Counted from the stretch's first letter, positions 4,466-13,374 are shown. The stretch: DNA of 14,122 nt from Armatimonadota bacterium (GCA_020696885.1 JAJFMS010000009.1:1-14122), one strand, 5' to 3'. Notes: generated by a model from the sequence alone, not told the origin. Program-made: numbers and translations.

Positions 4466-4532
4466 CCCCTCCCCTCGTTGTAGGCCATAAAGCAGAGCCG
4501 GAACCAAAGGGAGTGATCGAGTCCGGGGGTAG

Positions 4533-4589
4533 GTGGAGTGGGAACGCGGCCCTACGGCCGCACCGGCGCCCATTACTCCAACACTCCAC
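4533..4589. repeat. GTGGAGTG hairpin element (copy 2)
   Basis: GTGGAGTG (4533-4540) and CACTCCAC (4582-4589) are inverted. Between them is a second hairpin, GCGGCC-CTAC-GGCCGC (4546-4561). The right side, ATTACTCCAACACTCCACT, shares words with the element at 825-873. Confidence 0.5.
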
Positions 4590-4650
4590 TACTCCCACAC
4601 CCAGCCTCGGTCGCAGCGCCGCTTCTGCGCATGTTGCGCGCAATCTCGCT

Positions 4651-4673
4651 GTGGAGTGACTTCATCACTCCAC
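4651..4673. repeat. GTGGAGTGA hairpin (copy 3)
   Basis: Perfect 9-bp inverted repeat GTGGAGTGA-CTTCA-TCACTCCAC immediately downstream of the terminator of the large malectin gene. It has the same arm sequence as the hairpins at 824-873 and 4533-4589. Confidence 0.6.
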
Positions 4674-4674
4674 C

Positions 4675-4720
4675 AAAAAAGGAGCCGTGGTCCCCCGTTG
4701 CGGGGGGAGCCACGGCTCCT
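4675..4720 (-). terminator. strong terminator of the malectin/FN3 gene
   Basis: On the minus strand AGGAGCCGTGG (4720-4710) pairs perfectly with CCACGGCTCCT (4690-4680). An inner C-run/G-run stem extends it to about 17 bp, and TTTTTT follows at 4680-4675. It ends 25 bases past the stop of the large gene. Confidence 0.92.
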
Positions 4721-4745
4721 CGGTCATTCTACCCGAGCCGGCGCG

Positions 4746-7700
4746 CTACGGCGCTACCAGCACCAGGCCGGAGACCATGGCCGGGTTGATTACCCCGCCG
4801 TTCCCCGCTACTGCTACGAACTGCACCGTGAGGGTTCCGGACATCGGCACCGTCACGCTGTTGAACGTGCGGGTCAGCGCCTTGTTGACCCCACCGGCCT
4901 CGGCAAACACGTCCACATTGGTGGCCACGCTCACGCCGTTAATCAGGATGTTGAACTTCCGATCTCCGGTGGTGAGCCCCGCGTTGCCCTCTACAAAGAG
5001 CGCCTGGAGGGAGTACCCGCTCCCGGCCGTGGCCGAGATCGTGTAGGTGAAGTTATTGCCGTACCGCACCGTGGAGAACGCTGTGGGGTCGTTCGTCCCG
5101 GTGATGGTGCCCGCGTTCCCCCAGTTGTGGGTGCTGCCGCCAGTGAAGCCGGTATCCGCCAGCCAGGCCCCGTTCGGACCGGAGTAAGCGGGGCCGCCCG
5201 CGTTGATCCGGGTGTACTGGGCAGGGTTGGTCGGCGTAGCCGAGGCGGAGCCCGAGACGCCGCTCTCACTGCCGCCGGACGGGGTGGCCGTCACGGCGTA
5301 GTAGTAGGTGGTATCGTTCACCGCCGTGTTGTCCGTGTAGGACGTGGTGGTGATGCCGGACGCCAGTAGGTCCGTCGGCGGGGTGAAGGTGCCGGTGGCG
5401 TTGCGGTATACGCTGTAGGTGGTACCCACTCCGGCGCCAACCGGCGCGGTCCAGGTAAGGCCTACGGTGGCATTGCCGGCCGACGCCGTGAGCGAGGTGG
5501 GCGTGTTGGTGACGCCGCCCGGCTGCACGATGCCGATGCCGGATACCATCGCCAGGCTGGCGTTGCCGCCCCCGGTGTCCGTGCTGCTGAAGGTGATGGT
5601 GAGGCCGCTGCCGTTCGCGGTGATGCCGCTGTAGCTCTTGATCAGCGCTTTGTTGTAGCCTCCCGCCTCGTTGTAGATGTCGAGGTTGGTGGCCACGGTG
5701 ACGCCGTTGATCACCACGTTGAACTTCCGCGAGCCGGTGATGAAGCTCGTGTTCCCTTCCGCGAAGTAGAGGTGCACGCCGTAGCCCGCTCCCGCCGCCA
5801 CCGGGATGGTGTAGGTGAAGCTGGTGCCGTAGCGCACCGTGGAATAGGCCGCGGGATCCGTGGTGCCGGTGATGGAGCCGGCATTGCCGAAGTTGTGCGT
5901 GCTTCCGGTGGAAGAGTAGGCATCCGCCAGCCACGCGCCGTTCGGGCCGGTATAACCCGGGCCGCCCGCGTTGATGCGAAGCTGGCTGGCCGGGTTCACC
6001 GGAGTGGCGGAGGCGGAGTTGGAGACGCCGCTCTCACTGCCGCCGGACGGGGTAGCCGTCACCGCGTAGTAGTACGTGGTGTTGTTTACCGCCGTGTTGT
6101 CCGAGTAGGACGTGGTGGTAAGCCCGGAAGCCAGCAGGTCCGTCGGCGGGGTGAAGGTGCCGGTGGCGTTGCGGTATACCGTGTAGGTAGTGCCTACCCC
6201 GGCGCCCGCCGGCGCAGTCCAGGTGAGGCCGACCGTGTTGTTCCCCGGCGAGGCGGAGAGCGAGCTCGGCCGGGCCGCGATGGCCGGCGGCACGTGCACC
6301 ACGATGCCGGAGACCATCGCCGGGTTGACCCCGCTGGTCCCCGCCACGGCGGTGAAGTCGATCACAAGACCGGCGCTCGTGGCGGTGAGGGCGCTGTAGG
6401 TCTTGATCAGCGCTTTGTTCGCCCCGCCCGCCTCGCTGGCGATGTCCACGTTCGTCGCGACCGACCCACCATTGATCGCGATGTTGAACTTGCGCACCCC
6501 CGCGGTTACCGCTGGATTGCCCTCGCAGAAGTAAAGGTCTACCGAGTAACCGGAGCCCGCCACCACCGGGATGGCGTAGCCGAAGCTGTTGCCGAACCGC
6601 ACGGTGGAGAACACCGACGTGTCGCTGTTTCCGGTGATGGAGGCGGAGTTGGCGAAGTTGTGCGCGCTGCCGCCGGTGGAGTAGGTATCCGCCAGCCACG
6701 AGCCGCTCGATCCGGTGTAGGCCGAGCCGCCGGCGTTGATCCGGATCAGGGTGCCCGGATCCGAGGGGGTAGCGGACACGGAGTTGGAGACGCCGCTCTC
6801 GCTGCCGCCGGACGGGGTGGCCGTTACCGCGTAGTAGTAGGTGGTGTCGTTCACCACCGCGTTGTCCGTGTAGGACGTAGTGGTGATGCCGGACGCCAGC
6901 AGGTCCGTCGGCGGGGTGAAGGTGCCGGTGGCGTTACGATACACCGTGTAGGTGGTGCCTACCCCGGCGCCCGCCGGCGCAGTCCAGGAGAGCCCCACAG
7001 TGGCGTTGCCCGCTGCGGCGGTGAGCGAACTGGGCTGGTTGGAGAGGCCGCTGGGCTGCGTGATGATGATGCCGGACACCATGGCCAGGCTGGCGTTGCC
7101 GCCGGCGGTGTCCGTACTGCTGAAGGTGAACGTGAGGCCGGTGCTGTTTGCGGTGAGGCTGGTGTAGCTCTTGATGAGCGCCTTGTTGAGCCCGCCGGCC
7201 TCGTTGTAGACGTCCAGGTTGGTGGCCACCGTGACGCCGTTAATGGCCACGTTAAACTTGCGCGATCCCGTGGTGACCGAGCCGCTCCCTTCCGCGAAGT
7301 ACAACTGCACCGCGTAGCCGGCGCCGGCGGCTACCGGCACCGTGTAGCTGAAGCTGCTGCCGTAGCGGACCGTAGAGAACGCGGGCGGATCGTTCGTTCC
7401 TGTAATCGATCCGGAGTTCCCAAAGTTGAACGCACTGCCGCCGGTGCTGTAGCTGTCCGCCACCCAGGCGCCGTTCGGGCCGGTGTAAGCCGAGCCGCCG
7501 CTGTTGATGCGCAGTACCGAGCCCGGGCTGACCGGGATGGCGGAGGCGGTGTTGGAAGTGCCGCTCTCGCTGCCGCCGGACGGGGTGGCCGTTACGGCGT
7601 AGTAGTAGAGCGTCCCATTAGTCACCGCGTTGTCGGTGTAGCTGGCCGTCGCCACGTTCGCCTGGAGCAGATCCGTGGGCGGGGTGAAGGTGCCGGTGGT

Positions 7701-7811
7701 GTTCCGGTAGACCGTGTAGGTGGTGCCCACGCCCGCTCCGGCCGGTGCCGTCCAGGTGAGCCCGACCGTGTTGTTGCCCGCCGTCGCCAGGAGCGACGTA
7801 GGAGCCGGCCC
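4746..7811 (-). repeat. four tandem 765-768-bp coding repeats (FN3 plus malectin)
   Basis: The marker word GCCGCCGGAC (plus strand) recurs at 5271, 6039, 6804 and 7572, spaced 768, 765 and 768 bp. The FN3 halves are nearly identical (GAGVGTTYTVYRN and FTPPTDLL in each). The malectin halves alternate between two versions, A-B-A-B. Confidence 0.85.
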
Positions 7812-9518
7812 GGTAGCGGCAGGATCCGTGAACAACTCGAACGCCGCCAGCGAGGCGGGCATGCTGCCGGTGGCGGTGAGCGTGATGGTGATGCCGGTAC
7901 CGCCGGAGGCCACGATGTTATCGAAGGTAACGTCCGCCGCCACGTTGAGCGCGCCGCCGCCGACGATGGTGACGTCGCCGTTTACCGGGGTGTTGGTCCC
8001 CATGATGTCGTAGTTGGACTGCGTTACCCCGTTCACGGTGATGTTGAACGGGCGAGTCCCGGCCGCTGCTACCGGCTCCGAGAAGTGGAGCGTGACCTTG
8101 TGATCGGTCCCGTTTCCTACCGGCAGCGAGTAGCTGAACGTGTTGGCGTAGCGGAGCGTGCGGTAGAGCGTGTCGTCCGTCGTCCCCTTAATGCTCACCA
8201 CGCCGCCGTCGTAGGTGGCGCCGCCGCTGTAGTACTGATCGGCGCCCCAGATGACGGTGCGGGTGAAGGAAGGACCGCCGGCATTGACCCGCAGGTCGGC
8301 CGTGGTCGGCGTCGGGTCGTGCGGCACGCCGACGACTTCGGCCGAGAAGTCACCGCTGCCGGCGCCGTTCACGCCGCGAACCTTGTAGAAGTAGTTGGTC
8401 CGGTTCGTCAGGCTCGGGTCATTCAATGAGAGCACGGAGCCGTTCGCGGTCGTGTGATACGGCGTAGCACCGTAGGCACCAGACGTGGTGGTGCGGAACA
8501 CTTCGAAGTAGTCGACCGCATCCGCGGAAGACCAGAGTAGGTTGGTCTCCGTGTTGCCGTCCGTCACCGACAGTGACGGCGCCCGCGGCGGCACGGCGGA
8601 TTCGGGCAGGAGCTCGATCGCCGAGACAATCGCCGGGGCGGTGGCGCCCGAGGCGTTGGTGAAGGTGAGCGAAAGCCCGGTGCCGCCCGTGATAGCGATG
8701 CCGGTGCGCTTGTAGATCAACGCGAGGTTGTGGACCCCGCCGGTGCTGCTCAGGATGTCGTAGTTCGTAAGCAGTGCTGTGCTGCCGCTGCCCGAGTTCA
8801 TCGCTACGTTGAAGCGGCGGTCGCCCACCACCAGCGAGTCGTTGCCTTCTACGAAGTGCAGCTTGAGGGTGTAATTGCCGTTCACCGCCGGGATCGAGTA
8901 GGAGAAGCTCGAGGCCGCCGTGGGCAGGTAGCGCACGGTCTGATACAGCGACGCGTCCGCAGTGCCCACCACATTCAGGCCGAACGGGTAGCGCGTGCCG
9001 CCGGTATTGTAGGTGTCCGATAGCCAGCCCTGGCTCCAGATGTCCGTGTAGGGAGAGGTGCTCCCCACGTTGATCCGCCAGACGCCGGTGGTCTGCTGGT
9101 TCTCCGTAACGAACCCGAAATCAGTGGTGGCGGTGTCGCCATCCGCCAGGGTCACGGCCTTGGCGAACGGGATCGACGGAGTGGTGCTAAGCCACTGCGG
9201 CTCCTGGTGGCCGGGCGCGAGGCCGCTCTGGTCCACCTCCACGTAAAAGGTGCCGCCGCCGGGGTCGGACTGGAATTCGTAGTATCCGCTGCCGTCCGTA
9301 TCGATCTGATCCACCTGGGTGAGGCTGGAGTCATACAAGCGCACCGTCACCGCGGGCAGCTCGATGTCTGTCCCGGGATCGTAAGCGCCGTTGTCGTTCA
9401 TGTCCTGGTAGACGGTGCCGTTGATCGTCGTCAGGGCGGCGGAGGACATCCGTGCGCCAAGCCCCGCGATGGTGAGCGCACACGCCAACACCAAGAGAAA
9501 TCTTAGAGAGAATCGCAT
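4746..9518 (-). CDS. large secreted protein with six malectin and five fibronectin III domains
   Basis: A 1590-residue protein. The start at 9518 opens a clear signal peptide (RFSLRFLLVLACALTIAGL, cut near residue 27) with GGGAG 10 nt upstream; the longer frame to 9605 has no such signal. Order: an SdrD/Cna-B-like domain (about 31-138, with the calcium-loop pattern D39-N41-N43-D47), malectin 1 (about 147-310), FN3, malectin 2, then four FN3-malectin repeats of 255-256 residues ending at the last residue. The malectin blocks carry RINAGG, FSTVRYG and RKFN-INGV. Malectin folds bind glucose-type sugars and FN3 domains act as spacers. There is no catalytic domain, sorting signal or membrane anchor, so it is probably a released or surface-bound glycan-binding adhesin. 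Confidence 0.88.
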   Translation of the reverse strand: MRFSLRFLLVLACALTIAGLGARMSSAALTTINGTVYQDMNDNGAYDPGTDIELPAVTVRLYDSSLTQVDQIDTDGSGYYEFQSDPGGGTFYVEVDQSGLAPGHQEPQWLSTTPSIPFAKAVTLADGDTATTDFGFVTENQQTTGVWRINVGSTSPYTDIWSQGWLSDTYNTGGTRYPFGLNVVGTADASLYQTVRYLPTAASSFSYSIPAVNGNYTLKLHFVEGNDSLVVGDRRFNVAMNSGSGSTALLTNYDILSSTGGVHNLALIYKRTGIAITGGTGLSLTFTNASGATAPAIVSAIELLPESAVPPRAPSLSVTDGNTETNLLWSSADAVDYFEVFRTTTSGAYGATPYHTTANGSVLSLNDPSLTNRTNYFYKVRGVNGAGSGDFSAEVVGVPHDPTPTTADLRVNAGGPSFTRTVIWGADQYYSGGATYDGGVVSIKGTTDDTLYRTLRYANTFSYSLPVGNGTDHKVTLHFSEPVAAAGTRPFNITVNGVTQSNYDIMGTNTPVNGDVTIVGGGALNVAADVTFDNIVASGGTGITITLTATGSMPASLAAFELFTDPAATGPAPTSLLATAGNNTVGLTWTAPAGAGVGTTYTVYRNTTGTFTPPTDLLQANVATASYTDNAVTNGTLYYYAVTATPSGGSESGTSNTASAIPVSPGSVLRINSGGSAYTGPNGAWVADSYSTGGSAFNFGNSGSITGTNDPPAFSTVRYGSSFSYTVPVAAGAGYAVQLYFAEGSGSVTTGSRKFNVAINGVTVATNLDVYNEAGGLNKALIKSYTSLTANSTGLTFTFSSTDTAGGNASLAMVSGIIITQPSGLSNQPSSLTAAAGNATVGLSWTAPAGAGVGTTYTVYRNATGTFTPPTDLLASGITTTSYTDNAVVNDTTYYYAVTATPSGGSESGVSNSVSATPSDPGTLIRINAGGSAYTGSSGSWLADTYSTGGSAHNFANSASITGNSDTSVFSTVRFGNSFGYAIPVVAGSGYSVDLYFCEGNPAVTAGVRKFNIAINGGSVATNVDIASEAGGANKALIKTYSALTATSAGLVIDFTAVAGTSGVNPAMVSGIVVHVPPAIAARPSSLSASPGNNTVGLTWTAPAGAGVGTTYTVYRNATGTFTPPTDLLASGLTTTSYSDNTAVNNTTYYYAVTATPSGGSESGVSNSASATPVNPASQLRINAGGPGYTGPNGAWLADAYSSTGSTHNFGNAGSITGTTDPAAYSTVRYGTSFTYTIPVAAGAGYGVHLYFAEGNTSFITGSRKFNVVINGVTVATNLDIYNEAGGYNKALIKSYSGITANGSGLTITFSSTDTGGGNASLAMVSGIGIVQPGGVTNTPTSLTASAGNATVGLTWTAPVGAGVGTTYSVYRNATGTFTPPTDLLASGITTTSYTDNTAVNDTTYYYAVTATPSGGSESGVSGSASATPTNPAQYTRINAGGPAYSGPNGAWLADTGFTGGSTHNWGNAGTITGTNDPTAFSTVRYGNNFTYTISATAGSGYSLQALFVEGNAGLTTGDRKFNILINGVSVATNVDVFAEAGGVNKALTRTFNSVTVPMSGTLTVQFVAVAGNGGVINPAMVSGLVLVAP

Positions 9519-9900
9519 TCTGGTCGTGCTCCCGAGTTGAGGACACTTTGGCTGTACGGTTTCGAGCCCCGGTAGAAGCCGGCGGGATGTCGGGGAATCC
9601 TGCACTTGAAGGCTCGCCGGTCACAGGTTCCAGGGCGTTCCGCACTTTGATCAGTGGCACTTGTGCCGCAGCAATGCCCTGATCGCTTCCTTAGCTGTCG
9701 GTTCATTGTTTCACAGAGACCAGTGAAGCACCTGCTTACCCAGCGGCCTCTCATCGAACAACTGTAGGGCACGATGCTTTTCCCGGGAGGTGCACCCCGT
9801 GGCTCGGGGCGCGGACGACGGTTGGCCCGGCGCGTGACCGCGGGCTAAGCGAGGTGAGGGGAGGCGCCGTCGCGAGGTTGATTCGGCGCTGGTTCGGCGG
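9519..9900. other. intergenic leader region of the malectin gene with a nested hairpin
   Basis: No credible gene. On the minus strand GATCAG (9684-9679) pairs with CTGATC (9654-9649), enclosing GGCAC-AA-GTGCC (9667-9656). A further inverted repeat, TTCAC-TGGTCTCT-GTGAA, lies near 9708-9727. CCCCG-TGGCT-CGGGG near 9795 may be a weak terminator of the pseudopilin gene. I found no convincing -10/-35 pair and no known riboswitch. Confidence 0.4.
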
Positions 9901-10764
9901 TCAGGGCGCCAGGGGTGGGGAGGCTGGCGGGGCGGATCCGGGCGCGCGGAAGTCGCTGTCCCTGAGGAGATGGGGCTTCTTCCAGGCCACGTGCCCGTCG
10001 TAGAACAGCGCGTTCATCCCCTCGTTGTGGCGAGGGACATAGTGCACGGCGCCCACGGGGCCAGCGGTGGGAGTGACGGGCGGGCGCAGCGTGGCGTCAA
10101 ACCCGCTTACGGAGGATCCGCCGCAGCCGGGACCGTTCGTGTGGTCCCACGCCACCAGCACCCGGCCAAGGTCCGGGAACCCGCGCGTCACCTCCGCGTC
10201 CGGCGCGCCGGTGGGGCCGCCGTTCACGAAGGACATGGCGTACCCGGCCTGGCCGTCGTAGCTGGGACACCGGTAGATGCCGTAGTTCCGGACGTAGGGA
10301 TAGAGCAGCCCGGGCCGGTCGATCACTCGCGGTGGGACGTTCCAGTTCACTTCCTGCCCGGTAGCCGTGCCCTGGCTGTCTTCCGGAGCCCACCACTGCG
10401 CGTTCGGGCCGGCGTTCACGGTCTGCACCGTGAGGTTCAAGCAGTAGGGATCCCCCGGCCGGTCCGGACAACTCCGGTGGCGGCAGTTCACCCCGTCCGC
10501 ATCCTCCCGGTACATCGCCAGCGCCGCACCGATCTGCTTGAGGTTGCTCCGGCAAGCCGCCGCCCGCGCTGCCTCCCGGGTGCGCGCGAATACAGGGAAC
10601 AGGATAGCGGCCAGGATGGCGATGATCGCGATCACCACCAGCAGCTCGATTAACGTAAATCCGCCCCGGGCAGCCGCTCGGGCCACTGCATTCCGAGTTC
10701 CAAGCGGCGGACTGCAAAGACGTCGATCGCGGTGGGTGGGTGGGATGGTTCCGGGTGTCATCAT
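9901..10764 (-). CDS. type II secretion/pilin-like pseudopilin with H-X9-DG motif (DUF1559 type)
   Basis: A 287-residue protein. The class III signal is [18 protein letters not shown] at 34-51: cleavage after G35, F36 as mature residue 1, Glu40 at +5, followed by the membrane helix and [24 protein letters not shown]. The C-terminus has H246, nine residues, then D256-G257, the H-X9-DG signature. Such proteins are processed by a prepilin peptidase and are present in many copies in Armatimonadota and Planctomycetota; their roles are mostly unknown. Cysteines at 94, 99, 108, 166 and 214 may form disulphides. The start is uncertain. Adjacent ATGs at 10764 and 10761 have no strong ribosome site and give a long 35-residue leader; a GTG at 10686 is an alternative. 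The tail is Pro/Ala rich. Confidence 0.88.
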   Translation of the reverse strand: MMTPGTIPPTHRDRRLCSPPLGTRNAVARAAARGGFTLIELLVVIAIIAILAAILFPVFARTREAARAAACRSNLKQIGAALAMYREDADGVNCRHRSCPDRPGDPYCLNLTVQTVNAGPNAQWWAPEDSQGTATGQEVNWNVPPRVIDRPGLLYPYVRNYGIYRCPSYDGQAGYAMSFVNGGPTGAPDAEVTRGFPDLGRVLVAWDHTNGPGCGGSSVSGFDATLRPPVTPTAGPVGAVHYVPRHNEGMNALFYDGHVAWKKPHLLRDSDFRAPGSAPPASPPLAP

Positions 10765-10847
10765 GGCTCGGCGGCTACGGACTACCCATTAGACGACGTA
10801 GCCACGCGGTTCGGCCGTACTAATCTCCCGGGACGGCCTTCGGCCAC

Positions 10848-11139
10848 GGCACGCGTTGAGGGATTGCCCGCAAAACACGCGAAAACACGCGAAAAGAGGA
10901 AACCGTAGCATAGCGCCTTGTGCGCGTGGACGGTTCGGCCGCAACCGTGGGAGAAGGTTCCATCGTCGGCCGGATGTTCCCGGTAGCTGCCGTGCCGAGC
11001 CGTGGGTGGTACGGATACGGCTCCCAGCGGCTGGTCCAACTCTCCACGCGCACGAGGCGCTATGCTACGGCTGCTAACTAATCCGCTACTCCCCTTTTCG
11101 CGTCCTTTCGCGTGTTTCGCGGGCAACCTCCCGGCACGC
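10848..11139. mobile_element. MITE-like element with long imperfect inverted arms
   Basis: The left arm (about 10848-10930) and right arm (about 11042-11139) are inverted copies over 80-98 bp. They share TTGCCCGC, AACACGCGAAA, ACGCGAAAAG and, without change, CCGTAGCATAGCGCC plus GTGCGCGTGGA. The right arm has about 15 extra bases. A 111-bp centre separates them and no transposase frame is present. The right end touches the purH stop codon, so the element may also serve to end purH transcription. Overlapping small frames on both strands are by-products. Confidence 0.65.
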
Positions 11140-12753
11140 CTAATGCCGGAAGTGCCGCGCCCCGGTGAAGACCATCGCCACGCCGTGGTGGTTGCAGACG
11201 GCCACCGCCTCGTCGTCCTTCTTGGAGCCGCCGGGCTGGATGATCGCCTTGACGCCGGACTTCGCCAGCGCCTCGGGGCCGTCGGGCATCGGGAAGTAGG
11301 CGTCGCTGGCGCAGACGGAGCCTTCCGCGCGGTAGCCAGCCATTGCCACCGCCAGCTCGCTGGACTGCGCCCGGTTGGTCTGCCCGGCGCCCAGCCCGAT
11401 CAACTGCCCGCCCTTTGCCAGCACCACGGCGTTGGACTTCACGTGGCGCACCAGCTTCCAGGCGAAGAGGAGGTCGTGGAGCTCCTGCTCGGAAGGCGCG
11501 CGCTCCGTCACCACCTGCAGGCCCTCGGCCGTTTGATCACGCAAATCCCGTGCCTGCACGAGCAGCCCGCCGACCACGCTGGTGATGTCCAGCGCGGAGA
11601 GCCCGGATGCGCTGCCGGCCAGCGTGCCGAACGGGGGCAGCGGGTCGATCTCCAGCAGACGGACGTTCTCGCCCCAGATCTTGCGGGTGCGGAACAGCTC
11701 CAGCGCCTCCTCCGAGAAGCCGGGCGCGATGATGCACTCGTAGTAGCTCTTGGGCTGGATGATCTCGTTGGCGGTCTCCGCGTCGATCGGGCGGTTGCAG
11801 GCGATGATGCCGCCGAAGCGGGAGCCCGGCGGGTTGAACGGGGGCAGCTCCCCATCACGTGCCAGCCGGTAGGCCTCGGCGATCGTCTCGGCCACCGCGG
11901 CGCCGCACGGGTTGGTGTGCTTGATGATGGAGCAAGCCGGACGGTCGAACTCCTTCACCAGCTCCAGCGCGGCGTCCATGTCCAGGATGTTGATGAACGA
12001 CAGCTCCTTGCCGTGGAGCTGCCGGGCGGTGGCGACGCTCGGCTCCTTCGCCGCGGGATCCGCGTAGAAGGCGGCGGGCTGGTGGGGGTTCTCGCCGTAC
12101 CGCAGCACCTGCGCCTTGGGCAGCCCCAGCACCAGGGTATCCGGCAGCAGCTTCGGCTCCTCCAGCTTCGCGGCCAGGTACTGGGCGATGGTGGCGTCAT
12201 ACGCCGCGGTGTGCGAGTAGGCCTTCTGCGCGAGACGCCGCCGAGTGGCGAGCGTGGTCTCCCCGCCGTTCGCCTGGAGCTCCGCCAGCACGACCGCGTA
12301 ATCCTCGGCCGCGGTCACCACCGTCACCGCGGCGTGGTTCTTGGCGGCGGAGCGGATCATGGAGGGTCCACCGATGTCGATGTTCTCGATGGCGTCGTCC
12401 AGAGAACAGCCCGGCTTCGCGACCGTGGCAGCAAACGGGTAGAGGTTCACGGCCACCAGGTCGATGGACGCGTAGCCGGCGCCGGCGAGCTGCTCCATGT
12501 GGTCCGCCTTGCTGCGGTCCGCCAGGATGCCGCCGTGCACCGCCGGGTGCAGGGTTTTGACGCGCCCTTCCATCATCTCCGGGAATCCGGTCACCTGCTC
12601 CACCGGAATTACCGGCACGCCGGCTTCCTGGAGGGCCTTGGCCGTGCCACCGGTGGAGAGGATCTCGATCCCCAGCTCCCGCAGTCCCCGGGCGAGGTCC
12701 ACCACGCCCGTCTTGTCCGATACGCTTATCAGCGCGCGCTGAACCCGTGACAA
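11140..12753 (-). CDS. purH: bifunctional purine enzyme PurH (AICAR formyltransferase / IMP cyclohydrolase)
   Basis: A 537-residue protein of normal family length. The N-terminal IMP cyclohydrolase domain (MGS-like fold, about 1-200) has RALISVSDKTG, ILSTGGTAKAL and GRVKTLHPAVHGGIL. The C-terminal AICAR transformylase domain has LRYGENPHQ (217-225) and the catalytic KHTNPCG (K278-H279). It carries out the last two steps of IMP synthesis: formylation of AICAR by 10-formyl-THF, then ring closure. It acts in the cytoplasm. The start is TTG at 12753 with GGAGAGGAG upstream; this start places the conserved RALISVSDKTG at the usual distance. It stands alone, with the MITE-like element directly downstream and a divergent small gene upstream. 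Confidence 0.97.
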   Translation of the reverse strand: MSRVQRALISVSDKTGVVDLARGLRELGIEILSTGGTAKALQEAGVPVIPVEQVTGFPEMMEGRVKTLHPAVHGGILADRSKADHMEQLAGAGYASIDLVAVNLYPFAATVAKPGCSLDDAIENIDIGGPSMIRSAAKNHAAVTVVTAAEDYAVVLAELQANGGETTLATRRRLAQKAYSHTAAYDATIAQYLAAKLEEPKLLPDTLVLGLPKAQVLRYGENPHQPAAFYADPAAKEPSVATARQLHGKELSFINILDMDAALELVKEFDRPACSIIKHTNPCGAAVAETIAEAYRLARDGELPPFNPPGSRFGGIIACNRPIDAETANEIIQPKSYYECIIAPGFSEEALELFRTRKIWGENVRLLEIDPLPPFGTLAGSASGLSALDITSVVGGLLVQARDLRDQTAEGLQVVTERAPSEQELHDLLFAWKLVRHVKSNAVVLAKGGQLIGLGAGQTNRAQSSELAVAMAGYRAEGSVCASDAYFPMPDGPEALAKSGVKAIIQPGGSKKDDEAVAVCNHHGVAMVFTGARHFRH

Positions 12754-12809
12754 CTCCCCGCTCCTCTCCGGCCTTTCCGGCCGACCTCAAATCGTGTGCT
12801 ACGGCCGTT

Positions 12810-12839
12810 TTATCAGGGTTCGACGGCCGAAGGGTACAA
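12810..12839 (-). promoter_or_regulatory. candidate purH promoter
   Basis: Minus strand: TTGTAC (12839-12834), 18-nt spacer, TGATAA (12815-12810), about 55 nt before the purH TTG. The leader also contains CGGCC-repeat hairpins (GGCC-TTTC-CGGCC near 12770-12785). The match to consensus is moderate. Confidence 0.35.
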
Positions 12840-12914
12840 CGGGCGATCCCGGGCGGTTCAAGCAGGGAGGGCGCCGACAGGAACCCGCGGCCGAGAGGGC
12901 TAACGACAAGCCTG

Positions 12915-13196
12915 ATGAGCGACGATGCCGGACCCCCAACCCAATTGGACGGAGCCGACGTGCTGGCCTGGTCCGCGCTGCCCGTTCTAGCAGGCAGCCG
13001 GGTAGCCGGCGCGGCGATCTGTCGCTATGCCGGTGCAAACGGCTGCTACCTCTTCTATTGCGACGCTGCCTGGAGCGTGATCGAGGACTTCGACGAGGTC
13101 AACCCAACCGAGGCCGCGGAATCCCTGGAGAGGCGGTACCCCGGCGCGGCGCAGCGACTTTGCTGGCGGGTGCCGGGTTCCCCTGGAGGCCAGTAA
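12915..13196 (+). CDS. small protein of unknown function
   Basis: A 93-residue protein starting at ATG 12915 (MSDDAGPPTQLDGADVLAW). A longer frame from 12747 is possible, but its extra 56 residues overlap the purH start and look like non-coding sequence. The core is VAGAAICRYAGANGCYLFYCDAAW followed by SVIEDFDEVNPTEAAESLERRYPG and ends CWRV. The aromatic/Cys core and acidic helix suggest a compact cytoplasmic domain; there is no signal or membrane segment. The YLFYCD...W pattern recalls small conserved bacterial proteins without a known role. It is divergent from purH. The stop lies in GTAAGAGTAAGAGTAAG, a triple in-frame stop. Confidence 0.65.
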   Translation: MSDDAGPPTQLDGADVLAWSALPVLAGSRVAGAAICRYAGANGCYLFYCDAAWSVIEDFDEVNPTEAAESLERRYPGAAQRLCWRVPGSPGGQ

Positions 13197-13256
13197 GAGT
13201 AAGAGTAAGATTGTGGGCTCGGACCGATGCGGCCGAGCTCTTACCCGGACCCAACA

Positions 13257-13374
13257 CCGAACACCCAGCCAAGCCCCACCCACCTACTATGCTCGGCCCC
13301 CTCTCCATCGCAGATGGGGAGGGGTGCCCGAAGGGCGGGGTGGGGTCTCTCCGAACACCCAACACCCAACACCC
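13257..13374. repeat. REP-like palindrome flanked by 11-bp direct repeats
   Basis: The hairpin CCCCTCTCCATC-GCA-GATGGGGAGGGG (13298-13324, one G-T) is followed by GCCC-GAA-GGGC (13326-13336) and GGGGTGGGG. CCGAACACCCA occurs on both sides (13257-13267 and 13351-13361). After the right copy AACACCC is repeated three times (13354-13374). It resembles the GGGTGCCCGAAGGGCGGGG family of palindromes I recall from environmental GC-rich genomes. Confidence 0.65.

Noticed and set aside
5772..8429. Long plus-strand frame (885 codons) opposite the malectin gene
   Set aside because: It is a shadow of the repetitive GC-rich coding strand: Arg/Gly/Val-rich with no domain. The minus-strand frame has a signal peptide and recognisable domains.
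11002..12750. Plus-strand frame of 582 codons opposite purH
   Set aside because: Antisense to the highly conserved purH. Its composition (His/Gln/Gly/Arg rich) is typical of a reversed GC-rich gene, and it starts inside the MITE-like element.
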